Source: an uncultured bacterium
Lineage (GTDB): Bacteria; Bacteroidota; Bacteroidia; Chitinophagales; Chitinophagaceae
Reading direction: 5' to 3'
Assembly (NCBI GenBank): GCA_903826405.1
Contig: CAIKEH010000003.1
Span: forward strand, 19,770 to 83,769
Length of the DNA stretch: 64,000 nucleotides
A program made the position numbers and the translations under genes. A model generated the notes under the pieces. The model was given only the letters and a program-made list of their open reading frames with translations, did no database searches and had not been told where the DNA came from. Shown piece after piece: positions 42,444-52,536 of this stretch. Position 1 is the stretch's first letter, and every line of letters starts with the position of its first letter.

Positions 42444-44234
42444 CTAATCATCCAGTTTCAGAACAGCCAGAAATGCCTCCTGCGGTATTTCCACGTTTCC
42501 GATCTGTCGCATGCGTTTCTTTCCTTCTTTCTGTTTCTCCAGCAACTTTCTCTTCCGGCTGATATCACCGCCGTAGCACTTCGCCGTCACGTCTTTTCTA
42601 AGCGCCGAAATGGTTTCTCTGGATATGACTTTGGCTCCGACAGCCGCCTGAATGGCGATCTGGAATTGTTGACGTGGGAGCAACTCCTTCAGTTTTTCGC
42701 ACAGTTTCCGCCCAAAGTCCGAGGAGCGACTACGGTGTATCAATGCACTGAGGGCATCAACCTTGTCGCCATTGAGCAGGATATCCATTTTGACGATGTC
42801 GCTATCCCTGTATCCTATAGGATGGTAATCAAAGGAAGCATATCCTCTGGTTTGGCTCTTCAATTTGTCGTAGAAGTCGAACACGATCTCTGTCAGAGGC
42901 ATTTCAAACTGCAATTCCACGCGGGTAGTGGTCAGGTAGCTTTGGTTGAGTAAGATACCTCGTTTGCCGAGACAGAGCGTGATGATGTTCCCGATATATT
43001 CTGGTTTGGTGATGATCTGCGCCTTGATGAAGGGCTCTTCGATGCGATCCATTTGTGTGGGATCGAGCATTTCGGTCGGGTTGTTCACTACGATCCGCTG
43101 ACCTCTAGTACTGTAGGCGATGAAACTCACGTTGGGTACCGTGGTTATGACGGTCTGGTTGAATTCACGTTCCAAGCGCTCCTGGATGATTTCCATATGA
43201 AGCATGCCCAGGAATCCGCAACGGAATCCGAAACCCAGTGCCTGTGAGGTCTCCAACTCGAAAGTCAGGGAGGCATCGTTCAGCTGTAGTTTGTCCATGC
43301 AGTTGCGGAGTTCCTCAAATGCATCTGTTTCTACCGGGAAGATACCAGCGAAAACCATGGGTTTGACTTCCTCGAATCCCTTGATGGCTTCGGCGGGACG
43401 GGCTGCACTGACTATGGTATCGCCGACTTTTACTTCCTTGGCATTCTTGATTCCAGTGATGATATATCCCACATCTCCGCATTCCACGGATGGCTGAGGA
43501 GAAAGTGCCAATTTGAGTATGCCCACTTCATCAGCGCCATATTCGGTACCCGTTGCTTGGAATTTGACCTTCTCGCCTTTGGAGATCCGGCCGTTCAGGA
43601 TCCGGTAATACACTATAATTCCACGGAAGGAGTTGAAAACGCTGTCGAAGATCAGTGCCTGAAGAGGAGCTTCCGGGTCTCCTTTGGGCGAAGGAATGCG
43701 TGCTACGATGGCTTCCAGTATCTCGGGTACGCCCAGACCGGTTCGTCCGCTGGCGAGAAGTATATCCTCAGGCTTGCAACCGATGAGCTCAATGATCTGG
43801 TCGCGAACCTCATCGATCATGGCGCCATCCATATCGATCTTATTGATCACCGGAATGATCTCGAGATTATTATCGATGGCCAAGTAGAGATTTGAAATCG
43901 TCTGTGCCTGAATACCCTGTGCGGCATCCACCAGCAGCAATGCACCTTCACAGGCTGCCAGCGCCCGACTCACTTCATAGCTGAAATCCACGTGGCCGGG
44001 AGTGTCGATCAGGTTCAGGGTATACATCTCCCCATTCCTGTGCTTGTAGTTGATCTGGATCGCATGGCTCTTGATGGTAATCCCTTTTTCTCGCTCCAGG
44101 TCCATATCGTCAAGTACCTGGTCCATCATGTCGCGATCGCTGATGGTGCCTGTGGATTGCAGTAAACGGTCCGCCAGGGTGCTTTTACCATGGTCGATAT
44201 GGGCGATGATGCAGAAATTACGGATATTCTTCAT
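42444..44234 (-). CDS. lepA: Elongation factor 4 (LepA)
   Basis: 596 residues, the usual length. A translational GTPase that acts on stalled or initiating ribosomes. The G domain has [17 protein letters not shown] (P-loop), DTPGHVDF and NKIDMDGA; the family C-terminal domain is seen from [25 protein letters not shown]. Start at 44234 ([16 protein letters not shown]); the open frame extends 33 codons further but is cut off by a -7 box at 44276-44283. A small beta-rich protein gene follows. Confidence 0.97.
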   Translation of the reverse strand: MKNIRNFCIIAHIDHGKSTLADRLLQSTGTISDRDMMDQVLDDMDLEREKGITIKSHAIQINYKHRNGEMYTLNLIDTPGHVDFSYEVSRALAACEGALLLVDAAQGIQAQTISNLYLAIDNNLEIIPVINKIDMDGAMIDEVRDQIIELIGCKPEDILLASGRTGLGVPEILEAIVARIPSPKGDPEAPLQALIFDSVFNSFRGIIVYYRILNGRISKGEKVKFQATGTEYGADEVGILKLALSPQPSVECGDVGYIITGIKNAKEVKVGDTIVSAARPAEAIKGFEEVKPMVFAGIFPVETDAFEELRNCMDKLQLNDASLTFELETSQALGFGFRCGFLGMLHMEIIQERLEREFNQTVITTVPNVSFIAYSTRGQRIVVNNPTEMLDPTQMDRIEEPFIKAQIITKPEYIGNIITLCLGKRGILLNQSYLTTTRVELQFEMPLTEIVFDFYDKLKSQTRGYASFDYHPIGYRDSDIVKMDILLNGDKVDALSALIHRSRSSDFGRKLCEKLKELLPRQQFQIAIQAAVGAKVISRETISALRKDVTAKCYGGDISRKRKLLEKQKEGKKRMRQIGNVEIPQEAFLAVLKLDD

Positions 44235-44275
44235 GTACTTTCCGTGCGGATTGAGTCCGCGGCGGTATGAGGCTG

Positions 44276-44283
44276 CAAAATTA
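44276..44283 (-). promoter_or_regulatory. -7 box of lepA
   Basis: Minus-strand TAATTTTG matches TAnnTTTG and lies 41 bases before the ATG. The -33 element is not clear. Confidence 0.5.
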
Positions 44284-44416
44284 GCTGTTTTTCGCCGGAT
44301 AACCCCAGCCGTGGAAGGTCTTTCCGTCGCCAATCATGGGCTGATGCCCCCCTTCAGGGCAGGTTGAAGAGTGTATTTTGCCATGAAGGCTTCTGCAGTT
44401 AATTTCGTGTCAAATC

Positions 44417-44686
44417 ATGACCATGGCTATGAACCTGAAGGAACAGTTCGAGAATGCCGTCAAGGACAGTAAAAATCTATCGGATAGACCGAGTAATGAG
44501 ACTTTGCTTCAATTATATTCACTATACAAGCAATCCATCGAGGGAGACAACAATACGGAACCTCCATCCAATCCATTCGACTTCGTGGCGAAAGCCAAAT
44601 ATGAGGCTTGGTCGGAACTCCGTGGCAAAAGCAGTGAAGCGGCCATGGCCGAATATGTTTCCTTGGTGAACAAACTCAGGAACTGA
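44417..44686 (+). CDS. Acyl-CoA-binding protein
   Basis: 89 residues, the full four-helix ACBP fold: LKEQFENAVKDSKNL, LLQLYSLYKQSIEGDNN (with the acyl-CoA-binding Tyr and Lys) and FDFVAKAKYEAWSELRGKSS. It binds long-chain acyl-CoA in the cytosol as a carrier or buffer. Three in-frame ATG lie at 44417, 44423 and 44429; the last (MNLKEQF) is equally possible. Its stop overlaps the convergent glycosyltransferase gene by 11 bp. Confidence 0.92.
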   Translation: MTMAMNLKEQFENAVKDSKNLSDRPSNETLLQLYSLYKQSIEGDNNTEPPSNPFDFVAKAKYEAWSELRGKSSEAAMAEYVSLVNKLRN

Positions 44687-45854
44687 GTTTATCATCGACC
44701 ACCGATCGGTAGATCCTGCTGAATTGCATGCCTATTTCGGGGAAAGAAAACTTTATACAGTTCTCCCTGGAAGATCCTTCAGGATCTTTAGGAAAATTTT
44801 CCACCATCATCCGATACAGCGCTTTCGAAAAGGCTTTTACATCATTGTCCGGCACCAGGATCCCGTTATTTTCATTCACCAATTCAGGCAATGCCCCCGA
44901 CCTGCTGGCCAGAACAGGAAGGCCGGAGCATAGAGCCTCGGCGGTCACGCAACTGAAGGATTCCGTCCTGCTGAACATGAAGAAAGCATCTGAATCCCTC
45001 ATGGATCTGGCCACTTCAGGATATGGAATGATTCCCCGAAAACGGACTTTTTCCCGATCAAGGCCAAGACGGTCAGCCAGATCGGGCCCCTTATTGTCCA
45101 AGTTTCCAATGAACTCGAAATCAGCGTCGTGCCCTTCACTGAAAAAGAGGCTGATCGCTTCCAGCATGCCCTCGGGATTCTTCACTTCCGACAGATCACT
45201 CACATGCAAAAAGCGGAATCTTTGCCGATGAGTACGGGAAGTAAAATGGAATAAATCCGTGTCCACCACGTTGGAGATCACCCAATAGGGCCGATCCGTA
45301 ACCTGTCCTTGGATGCTTCTCCCCAAGTGATCACTGACCACGATCAACCGATCACATCTTTCCAACAGCTTTTTCGTCTGAGTACGGAACAGAAAACTTT
45401 TCTGTTCGTAACCGTCTTTTACCACCCGATCATATATGTTCCAGTGTTCGGTGATCAACAATGGGATTTTATATTTCCGGGCTATGGAACTGGCGATGAT
45501 ACCAGCCTTCCAGGGTACGTGGACATGGATCAGTTCAGGAATTCCATTTTCCCGGATATGGTTTTCAATGAGATTGGTCAATTTGTATTTGTAATCCAGC
45601 CATTTTTGGATCTTCCTCAATGGATTACGGCTATCGGCTGACTTGTGGTAATGAATGATCTCGGTCAATCCATCCGTCTTTCGATGGATCGGACTGGGCT
45701 CCCCACTCTTGTATGGCGCCACGTGTATAACGGTGATTTCGTTATCAATTGATGCCGCCAGGGCATGCCTTTGAATGAAGTCGCCATTGAATGGATCAAG
45801 TGGTTCAGGGTACCAGGATGGGAGCCAAAGTATTTTCATGGGGGGAAATGTCAC
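44676..45854 (-). CDS. Family 4 glycosyltransferase
   Basis: 392 residues if the GTG at 45854 is used, which overlaps the methyltransferase stop by four bases (GTGA). An ATG at 45839 (MKILWLPSWYP) is also plausible and gives the common family start. GT-B domains: ILWLPSWYPEPLDPFNGDFIQRH at the N-terminus; FRFLHVSDLSEVKNPEGML, then FMFSRTESFSCVTAEALCSGLPVLASRSGALPE, the EX7E-like donor site, in the C-domain. Last gene of the flippase-methyltransferase-transferase operon. Confidence 0.9.
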   Translation of the reverse strand: MTFPPMKILWLPSWYPEPLDPFNGDFIQRHALAASIDNEITVIHVAPYKSGEPSPIHRKTDGLTEIIHYHKSADSRNPLRKIQKWLDYKYKLTNLIENHIRENGIPELIHVHVPWKAGIIASSIARKYKIPLLITEHWNIYDRVVKDGYEQKSFLFRTQTKKLLERCDRLIVVSDHLGRSIQGQVTDRPYWVISNVVDTDLFHFTSRTHRQRFRFLHVSDLSEVKNPEGMLEAISLFFSEGHDADFEFIGNLDNKGPDLADRLGLDREKVRFRGIIPYPEVARSMRDSDAFFMFSRTESFSCVTAEALCSGLPVLASRSGALPELVNENNGILVPDNDVKAFSKALYRMMVENFPKDPEGSSRENCIKFSFPEIGMQFSRIYRSVVDDKLSS

Positions 45855-46564
45855 CTGGTCAATATGATGATGGAATAATTTCCCCAGAGGCTTGCCGAAA
45901 GATCCTTATGCATGGAAAAGGACAGATTCCGGAGTGATTTTTTAAATTTCTGCTTGATGCCGGGTAAGGTTATCCTGTCGGTCACGGGTTTGGTATACAT
46001 CCAATCGATCACTTCGAAACCAGTGTCCCGGAGCATCCACCAAACCATATCTATATTGAAATAATGAAGATGCCCATTTTTTTCCCTTTGTTCCAGAAGG
46101 ACATGTGGCTTGAGCAACGTGCGAACGGAAAGATCAAGTGGTATGTGAAAAATATGATTTTTTGCTTTACTCTTCAAGTTGAAAAGAAATCCCAGGTAGT
46201 CTTCAACATGTTCTACAACATCGAGGACGAGTAAAAGGTCGGTTTGGTATCCGTTTTCAGCAGCCAGATCTGCATGGTGGAAACGGACATTTTTCTGATG
46301 GCTGCCGGATCTCGCCACCTTGATGGCATCAGGTGAAATATCATATCCTTCAAAAAGGGAATCAGGTTTGACTTTGGCGAGTTCATCCAAAACAACTCCG
46401 TATCCACATCCCACTTCTGTGATCTTGGACGGGTTTAGACAATTCTTGCTTATCATCGCCTGAACCAAGCCTGCTTTCCATGGAGAATCTGAAACTCCCC
46501 AATCCGGATTCCTTTTCAGATAACCATCCTCTTCATACCATTTATGGCCGATGGGTCCCATCAT
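45851..46564 (-). CDS. SAM-dependent class I methyltransferase
   Basis: 237 residues. The SAM-binding loop is ITEVGCGYGVVLDELA, with the acidic residue in LFEGYDISPDAI and the post-motif DLLLVLDVVEHVEDYLGFL. It has the layout of glycan-associated methyltransferases. Start ATG at 46564, overlapping the flippase gene by 23 bp; the next gene overlaps its stop. It likely methylates a sugar of the exported glycan or a lipid precursor; the acceptor cannot be read. Confidence 0.85.
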   Translation of the reverse strand: MMGPIGHKWYEEDGYLKRNPDWGVSDSPWKAGLVQAMISKNCLNPSKITEVGCGYGVVLDELAKVKPDSLFEGYDISPDAIKVARSGSHQKNVRFHHADLAAENGYQTDLLLVLDVVEHVEDYLGFLFNLKSKAKNHIFHIPLDLSVRTLLKPHVLLEQREKNGHLHYFNIDMVWWMLRDTGFEVIDWMYTKPVTDRITLPGIKQKFKKSLRNLSFSMHKDLSASLWGNYSIIILTR

Positions 46565-47861
46565 CTTTTCGTGATTTGTGGCTCATGCTCTTCATGATAT
46601 TCATCCATTCCTGAACATTCCATTTCAAAAGTTCATGCATGGGCATGCCTGAATCTTTGCAAAAATTCCTGATCATCAAAAAACAATAACAAATATACCC
46701 TAAACTGCTCACTCCGGCTGCCCCACGTATGCCATAAACAGGAACAAAAAGCAAATCTCCGATGATGATGATGCTTAGCGAGACCAACAAGGCTTCCCTG
46801 TTCTTTTTAAATTCATGCCTTCCGGCATAGTAAGCAGTGATGGGATATAGAGTTCCAAGCGCTACGATACCTGGAAGTAAAAAAATCAATGCATGGTATA
46901 ATCCGGGGAAGTCATTTCCCAGCAACCAAGGGAAAATTTTATTGCCGATGATGAGCAAGGTCAATGCCAAAATACTCATGATTCCCATGGTTGCTCTCGT
47001 GAACTTGGCAATGTTTGGTATCATTCCCGCTCCTTTTTCCCTTGCCGTAGCGGGGAAAATGACCGAGGCCATCAAGGATGGGATCAGCACCGCGAACTGG
47101 CCGACTTTTGAAACCTGTATGTAAGTGCCCAGTTCACTTTCGTTGCAGAACCTCGCGACGAACCAATAATCGATCCTGTATACCAGAAAAAAAATCAGGT
47201 TGGATGCCAATGCAAAAAGGCCAAATCTGAACAGTTTCCTAATGGCGTTCAGAGTCGGGAATATACGCTCAGTACGGTAGGGCATCTTCCTCATCAAATA
47301 GAAATGTATCCACAAGCCCTGCAAGGGAATGGACAGGAAATACAGAAATCTGAATCGGCTGAAATCCAGGTTCATCCAGTTGGAGAATTTCCACGACCAG
47401 ATGGCAAAGCATAGGAATAGGGTCAGGATAAGGCTTGATGCATTGGATGTGATGAAATCCTTTCTTGCATTCAATATGGCAGTGCTGAAAAGTATGAGCA
47501 GATTTCCGAACAGGAAGATGAAGTCTGTAAGAAAATCCGACCACCCGGATGACCCATTTGTATTATCGTGAGGGAAAGAGATCAATACGATACTGGCGAT
47601 GAGTGAGATGCTCATGGACCAGGCCAGGGAGAAATTAAGCATCGCTGATTGCGGGATCTCATCCCTGGACAAAAAATAGGTGATCCCGGATTCCAAACTC
47701 AGGCTGGTGAGAATGACGATGAGGCTTAAAGTATTGATCTGGAAGAAAAAGTTGCCACTCGAGATAGCACCAAAATTACGCGCTATGGAAAGGTTGAGCA
47801 GGAAAAGGGAAGCCATGGAGCATGTCTTCCAGAATACCTGGTTGAGGATCAGTTTTTTCAA
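46542..47861 (-). CDS. Oligosaccharide flippase (Wzx-like, MATE/MOP superfamily)
   Basis: 439 residues, about twelve to fourteen membrane helices. The N-terminal NQVFWKTCSMASLFLLNLSIARNFG and the middle YRIDYWFVARFCNESELGTYIQVSKVGQ are typical of polysaccharide biosynthesis flippases, which move lipid-linked sugars across the inner membrane. A cytoplasmic tail ends RKDDGTHRP. First gene of the three-gene overlapping operon; 234 bp of gene-free sequence lies between it and tpiA, including the tpiA terminator. Confidence 0.87.
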   Translation of the reverse strand: MKKLILNQVFWKTCSMASLFLLNLSIARNFGAISSGNFFFQINTLSLIVILTSLSLESGITYFLSRDEIPQSAMLNFSLAWSMSISLIASIVLISFPHDNTNGSSGWSDFLTDFIFLFGNLLILFSTAILNARKDFITSNASSLILTLFLCFAIWSWKFSNWMNLDFSRFRFLYFLSIPLQGLWIHFYLMRKMPYRTERIFPTLNAIRKLFRFGLFALASNLIFFLVYRIDYWFVARFCNESELGTYIQVSKVGQFAVLIPSLMASVIFPATAREKGAGMIPNIAKFTRATMGIMSILALTLLIIGNKIFPWLLGNDFPGLYHALIFLLPGIVALGTLYPITAYYAGRHEFKKNREALLVSLSIIIIGDLLFVPVYGIRGAAGVSSLGYICYCFLMIRNFCKDSGMPMHELLKWNVQEWMNIMKSMSHKSRKDDGTHRP

Positions 47862-48042
47862 TTCGATGCGGCCTCCATGACCGGGTTATTTCAAGACATA
47901 ATATCCGACTCGAAAAAAATCGCTGTACACCGTTCCCGAACTTTCATCGGCCCAGACCCAATTTACGGAAAAACCGCATCGATGAAACATATGCGCAGTC
48001 TATATCTTTCATGAAGGATGGATGCGCAAAACAGGTTTTAAA

Positions 48043-48073
48043 TAAAAAAGTCCCGCAGTAGTTTGCAGGACTT
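48043..48073 (-). terminator. tpiA terminator
   Basis: On the minus strand AAGTCCTGCA pairs with TGCGGGACTT (one G-U), followed by TTTTTATTT. Confidence 0.75.
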
Positions 48074-48095
48074 ATATATTTTCATATCGAAGTGG

Positions 48096-48857
48096 TTATT
48101 GCAAGGCATTTATGATGGCCACGAATTCATCCGCATTCAAGGAGGCACCACCAACGAGTCCACCATCTACATCTGGTTGGGAGAACAGTTCATTGGCATT
48201 GGAAGCTTTCACACTTCCGCCGTAAAGAATGGATACGGAATCGGCGATCTCATTACCATATTTGGCTGCGAGAACTGACCTGATGCCCTTATGCATTTCC
48301 TGGGCTTGCAGGGATGTGGCCGTTTTTCCTGTTCCAATGGCCCAAATGGGTTCATATGCTATCACGATCTTCATCATGTCCATGGCATTGAGGTTGAAAA
48401 GTCCTTCCTCTATCTGCTTCTTCACAAAGGCATCCTGTTCTCCAGCCTCTCTTATTTGAAGCGGTTCGCCACAGCAGAAGATGGGGGTTAAGCCGCTTTC
48501 CAACGCCAAGTTGATTTTTTCAGCTAACATGGCATTGGTTTCCTGAAAATATTCACGTCGTTCAGAGTGACCGATGATCACATATTCTGCACCGACCGAG
48601 CGTACCATTTCTGCAGAAACTTCGCCCGTATAAGCGCCAGATTTCTTATGGTGTATGTTCTGAGCACAGACATGATGATTGTCCTGTGATTTCATCTTTT
48701 TTGCTGCGATCCTAAGGAATGGAGAGGGTACTGCAAAAACGGCTTTTTTCCCGGGACCAGGATGTACATGTGAGGCCAGAATCTGGTCGAGCAAATCCTT
48801 GGCCTGTTGGAAATTCAGGTTCATCTTCCAGTTGGCCGCAGCGATTTTTGTTCTCAT
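48096..48857 (-). CDS. tpiA: Triose-phosphate isomerase
   Basis: 253 residues, the usual length. Interconverts dihydroxyacetone phosphate and glyceraldehyde 3-phosphate. Signature residues: AANWKMN (Lys), IIGHSERREYF (catalytic His), VIAYEPIWAIGTGKTAT (catalytic Glu and loop 6), and YGGSVKASNA with GGLVGGASL at the phosphate site. It follows a GlmU-like gene by 7 bp and is followed by a terminator. Confidence 0.98.
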   Translation of the reverse strand: MRTKIAAANWKMNLNFQQAKDLLDQILASHVHPGPGKKAVFAVPSPFLRIAAKKMKSQDNHHVCAQNIHHKKSGAYTGEVSAEMVRSVGAEYVIIGHSERREYFQETNAMLAEKINLALESGLTPIFCCGEPLQIREAGEQDAFVKKQIEEGLFNLNAMDMMKIVIAYEPIWAIGTGKTATSLQAQEMHKGIRSVLAAKYGNEIADSVSILYGGSVKASNANELFSQPDVDGGLVGGASLNADEFVAIINALQ

Positions 48858-48864
48858 GATTGTT

Positions 48865-49926
48865 TTATGGATTGGTGGTTGAATATATTTGTTTGATGCG
48901 TTCGATTCGTTCGGGTGAAGGATGATGACCTTTCATCTTCATCCAGTTGGTGATACTCTGAATCTCCTTTTCCCATTCGCTTCGATCCTGATTACCTCCA
49001 CCCCAAGAGAATGATGGGATGAATTTCGGCGTCAGCCCAATCGTGTCGAATATGTTCGCACAGATGCCGGATACCGTCCCGGTATTGAAGGAGGTATTGA
49101 TTGCAGAGCGGGAATGATCCCCCATCATCAGACCGCATTTGGATCCGGCATGCAGGAACTGTTGATTGGCCATGTCCCACACTCTGACAGACCCTGCATT
49201 ATTCTTCATGTTGGAACAAGAGGTGCCTGCACCTAGGTTACACCAATTTCCAATTACGGAATCACCTATATAGCCATGATGACCTTTGTTTGAGAAGTCA
49301 GACAAAATGGAGTTCTTGATTTCACCTCCCGCCACCGCATGCATGCCTATGGTGGTACCTCCATACAGAATAGCACCCATCTTGATCACGGCCCCTTCGC
49401 AGATGGCCAGAGGACCACGCAGCATGGCTCCTTGCTGTATCATAGCATTTTTGCCAATGTAGACCGGACCCTCTTTTGTATTGATGAAGCAATGTTCGAG
49501 TTGTGCACCTTCTTCAATGAAGAGGTCATGTTCCCCGGTGACACTCACTTGCGAGGGTACGCGGCCTGAGATTCTTCCTTCCGTGACCAGTTTATAATCT
49601 TCCTTGATCGCCCATCCGTTGAGAGCCGGCATCTGCCAGGGTCTTTCCAGAAGGTAGTAGGTTTCTTCGGGAGCGTGGGACGGATCTTTGCTCCATAGTT
49701 CCCAGTTCTTCCTCCAATCGGAAGCTGGGATCATATTGGCGGGTATGCGGGCATGGTTCGTAAAACTTTGTCCTCTCGAAATTGCCTCCCATTTTTCCTG
49801 GATCGAGAGTATGCCGATGCGTAGTTCACCGATCTCCCTAATCAAGGTGAAGGGGAAGAGTTGGCGTCTGATGGCCTCTTCATGCAAAAAATTGAAGTGA
49901 TGGCTCAAGAGCAAGGAATTGATCAT
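48865..49926 (-). CDS. GlmU-like sugar nucleotidyltransferase family protein
   Basis: 353 residues. The N-terminal part (HHFNFLHEEAIRRQLFPFTLIREIGELRIGI spread) is the reduced transferase-like domain of the Bacteroidota GlmU-family protein; it lacks the GxGxRM nucleotide loop of true GlmU. The rest is a left-handed beta-helix of hexapeptide repeats (GPVYIGKNAMIQQGAML, GAVIKMGAILYGGTTIGMHAVAGGEI, SVIGNWCNLGAGTSCSN). It may act as a sugar acyl- or nucleotidyltransferase. Start at 49926 (MINSLLLSHHF); the frame opens at 49983 but that part overlaps the rpmE2 terminator. Ends 7 bp before tpiA. Confidence 0.8.
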   Translation of the reverse strand: MINSLLLSHHFNFLHEEAIRRQLFPFTLIREIGELRIGILSIQEKWEAISRGQSFTNHARIPANMIPASDWRKNWELWSKDPSHAPEETYYLLERPWQMPALNGWAIKEDYKLVTEGRISGRVPSQVSVTGEHDLFIEEGAQLEHCFINTKEGPVYIGKNAMIQQGAMLRGPLAICEGAVIKMGAILYGGTTIGMHAVAGGEIKNSILSDFSNKGHHGYIGDSVIGNWCNLGAGTSCSNMKNNAGSVRVWDMANQQFLHAGSKCGLMMGDHSRSAINTSFNTGTVSGICANIFDTIGLTPKFIPSFSWGGGNQDRSEWEKEIQSITNWMKMKGHHPSPERIERIKQIYSTTNP

Positions 49927-49972
49927 TTGACCGGTCGATGCGACTAAAACTACGACAAACGGGAGATTCCAT

Positions 49973-50001
49973 AAAAAAAACAACCCTCCAGAGGAGGGCT
50001 G
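49973..50001 (-). terminator. rpmE2 terminator
   Basis: AGCCCTCC pairs with GGAGGGTT (G-U at the base) around TCT, then seven to eight T on the minus strand. Confidence 0.8.
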
Positions 50002-50021
50002 TCAGATCGGTTGAGGATGAA

Positions 50022-50270
50022 TTATTTTTTAGCGTATTTCTTCTTGAACTTGTCGATACGGCCAGCCGTGTCCACAAGCATGTTTTGACCCGTATAGAAG
50101 GGGTGCGACATGCTGGAGATCTCCAACTTTACCAGAGGATATTCCTTGCCGTCTTCCCAAGTGCCGACCTCCTTGGTGGGAGAAGCGGAACGGGTGATGA
50201 AGGAAAAACCATTACTCATGTCCTTGAAAATAACGAACCGGTATGCTTCCGGATGGATACCTTTTTTCAT
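50022..50270 (-). CDS. rpmE2: 50S ribosomal protein L31, type B
   Basis: 82 residues. [21 protein letters not shown] and [25 protein letters not shown] are typical of the type B form, which lacks the zinc-binding CxxC of type A and is used when zinc is scarce. It has its own full promoter 58 bases upstream and a terminator, so it is a single-gene unit. Confidence 0.96.
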   Translation of the reverse strand: MKKGIHPEAYRFVIFKDMSNGFSFITRSASPTKEVGTWEDGKEYPLVKLEISSMSHPFYTGQNMLVDTAGRIDKFKKKYAKK

Positions 50271-50327
50271 TTTGCTTTGATTTTAAAGTTCGCATGGATT
50301 TGGCCATGCTATTTAAAAATGGGAATG

Positions 50328-50359
50328 CAAAGCTAAGGATTCCTTCGTAAAGGGGCAAA
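50328..50359 (-). promoter_or_regulatory. rpmE2 promoter
   Basis: On the minus strand TTTG (50356-50359), 20 bases, TAGCTTTG (50328-50335): a full match to the Bacteroidota consensus. Confidence 0.8.
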
Positions 50360-50452
50360 TCCTTTTAGTTGGTTCCGATTGGCTAAGATTATGTGACAAA
50401 TGCCTGATAATTAAATTTTTGTGATCTTAATTTAGCTTACCTGACCTACACC

Positions 50453-50944
50453 TCAACTGCGCATATTCTCGAACTGGAGGGGAAGACCTAACTCCGAAGT
50501 GCGACAGAGTTGGATCACTTCCTGGAGGTCGTCGATCTTTTTTCCTGTCACCCGCACCATGTCGTCGTTGATCTGCGCTTGCACCTTAATGGAGGAATCC
50601 TTGATGATCTTCACGATCTTCTTGGCATCTTCCTGTTTCAGTCCATTGCGGACACTCACTTCTTTCTTCCACACTTTACCGCTTGGATACGATTCCTTGC
50701 TGAAATCGAAGGCTTCCGGGGCGATACCCTGCTTATGCGCACGATTGATGAGAACGTCGATCAGCTGGCGCATCTTCATATCATCGCCGGTCTCTATGTT
50801 AAGTATGAAGTCCTTTCGGTTCAGATCGAGCGTGACCGGTGAGTCTTTGAAGTCGAATCGATTGGTGATCTCCTTTTTGGTCACATTCACAGCATTATCC
50901 AGAAGTTGGGCATCCACTTTGCTGACGATGTCGAAGGAAGGCAT
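50453..50944 (-). CDS. YajQ-family nucleotide-binding protein
   Basis: 163 residues, full family length: MPSFDIVSKVDAQLLDNAVN at the start, KEITNRFDFKDSPVTLDL in the middle and the repeat-like second half (KKIVKIIKDSSIKVQAQINDDMVRVTGKKIDDLQ). YajQ proteins have two RRM-like folds, bind nucleic acid or nucleotides, and some bind cyclic di-GMP. Stands alone between lgt and rpmE2. A near-consensus -7 (TAACTTTA) lies about 20 bases upstream. Confidence 0.93.
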   Translation of the reverse strand: MPSFDIVSKVDAQLLDNAVNVTKKEITNRFDFKDSPVTLDLNRKDFILNIETGDDMKMRQLIDVLINRAHKQGIAPEAFDFSKESYPSGKVWKKEVSVRNGLKQEDAKKIVKIIKDSSIKVQAQINDDMVRVTGKKIDDLQEVIQLCRTSELGLPLQFENMRS

Positions 50945-51135
50945 ATAGCTTGGTTTTGGGTAAAGTTAGGCGATATGAGCAAAATCCGATGCGAACTGCC
51001 GCAGCTATTGGATTCCAGCACATTCAGGTTGGGCGAATTTTCCGAAAGGGCGATTTTTAAAAATCATGGATACGTGTAGTCGGAAATGGTGCGGTGCCAA
51101 TTGTTGAAGATCTTTTTCACTTCACTTTTAAACGT

Positions 51136-52428
51136 TTAACTCGTAAGGGTTTCCGATTTACGATTACCTGTCCACCACCAGAGGAATGCGCCTCCCAATA
51201 CCAGAAAGGATGAGATCAGTTCTGCCTGTGTGGGATGGAATCCGAAGATGGAATAAGTAGTATTTACCCGGATCTTTTCGATAAAGAATCTCTCCAGGCC
51301 GTTCATCATCAGATATAGTGCGAACATACGACCCGGAATCCTGATTTTTTTGCGTAGTGACCAAAGTATCGCGAACAGGATCAGGCATGCTACGATCTCG
51401 TATAATGGTGTAGGTATGACGAGCGGGTTCAATTGTGCGCAGTAGGCGCCATCACATCCGGGTATGGGGCTTCCAACATTGTTCACATTGTTCGGGTAAT
51501 TATAAGCCCAGAACCAGTTGGGAAGTATGGATGGACCTTTGAAGAAAGTGTTGGGTATCGCATCCAGGCTGCCATATTCGGATGTGAGGTATTGTGCGAA
51601 GGAATTATTGGATAGTAGCATCTGTTTGAATTGACCTGCAGGTGCTTCTATGATCTTCCCGGCGTTGTCCAATGCATAGGCACTGTTGAAGATGCCCCAA
51701 TCACCATCTCCCGCTACATGGCATCCGATCCTGCCCGTTGCGTAACTGAACATGAGAGCGGGTGCTGCGGAATCGACCAGGTGTGACCAAGATATCTTCT
51801 TCTTTCTGGCAAAATATAGTATGGCGATAGTGGCACAAATGAGTCCTCCATAAAAAGTGAGTCCACTGGGTGAAAGCAGATTGGCAATGGGGTTTTGAAT
51901 GAATCGGTCCCAGTTCTCCAGATTATCAAATAGTTTGGCTCCAATGAAACCAGCGATAGCGGCGATTACGGTGATATCCCCCACCCTTTCATGCGGCCAA
52001 ATGCGGATCTTTCGTTCTTCAGGTTTTGGAAGCGCCTGTTGGCGCTTTTCATAGAATTTGATCCCAAAAAAAAGCAGCCCAAGGATTATGCCACCTGTCC
52101 AACTACCCTTGGAAGAGAATATGTATTCCTGTGGATTGGACTGTTCGGGATTGGTGAACGCCCCGATGATCTTATAGCCAACCAGAAAACCGAAGCCAAG
52201 ATTGAAAAGCAGTTCGTGCCATTTTGCAGGTTCCCCGACCATCATGTTCTCCTCCAAAGGTTGCAGGAGTCCCGATTTTTCCCTTCTTTTCAATTCTGAC
52301 GACAAAATAAAGGCAGCCAGGACGAAAGAAATGGCAACGAAGAATCCGAATGAATTGATGTACTGGGTGAAGGGCCAAGGCTCGATATGGAAAGCATCCT
52401 TAAGGAAAAAGTACAGGTTGGGATACAT
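51136..52428 (-). CDS. lgt: Prolipoprotein diacylglyceryl transferase
   Basis: 430 residues with about seven membrane helices. It moves diacylglycerol onto the lipobox Cys of pre-lipoproteins, several of which are encoded here (FKBP, cupin, 61184 gene). Key stretches are SPSGLTFYGGL and the signature ATGRIGCHVAGDGDWG, plus GRMFALYLMMNGLERFFIEKIR near the end. It is longer than the 290-residue E. coli enzyme because of inserts between helices (about 65-150 and 255-320), usual for this phylum. Start at 52428 (MYPNLYFFLKD); an ATG at 52452 adds eight residues. Confidence 0.93.
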   Translation of the reverse strand: MYPNLYFFLKDAFHIEPWPFTQYINSFGFFVAISFVLAAFILSSELKRREKSGLLQPLEENMMVGEPAKWHELLFNLGFGFLVGYKIIGAFTNPEQSNPQEYIFSSKGSWTGGIILGLLFFGIKFYEKRQQALPKPEERKIRIWPHERVGDITVIAAIAGFIGAKLFDNLENWDRFIQNPIANLLSPSGLTFYGGLICATIAILYFARKKKISWSHLVDSAAPALMFSYATGRIGCHVAGDGDWGIFNSAYALDNAGKIIEAPAGQFKQMLLSNNSFAQYLTSEYGSLDAIPNTFFKGPSILPNWFWAYNYPNNVNNVGSPIPGCDGAYCAQLNPLVIPTPLYEIVACLILFAILWSLRKKIRIPGRMFALYLMMNGLERFFIEKIRVNTTYSIFGFHPTQAELISSFLVLGGAFLWWWTGNRKSETLTS

Positions 52429-52486
52429 GGTGTCGGGTCTGTTGTTATACAATGATAATCAAAATTCCATTTCCCTTATTAAGGCA

Positions 52487-52512
52487 GAAGTCCCGCACTG
52501 AGGCGGGACTTC
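52487..52512 (-). terminator. Hairpin after the bacilliredoxin gene
   Basis: GAAGTCCCGC and GCGGGACTTC pair perfectly (10 bp) with a six-base loop, 24 bases past the stop. No strong T tract follows, so termination strength is uncertain. Confidence 0.55.
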
Positions 52513-52536
52513 AATAATTTCCGTGTCGGCTTGGAA

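Noticed and set aside
42422..42451. Longer N-terminus for the C2-like protein starting inside lepA
   Set aside because: The extra ten residues ([10 protein letters not shown]) are lepA coding sequence in another frame; the ATG at 42421 fits better.
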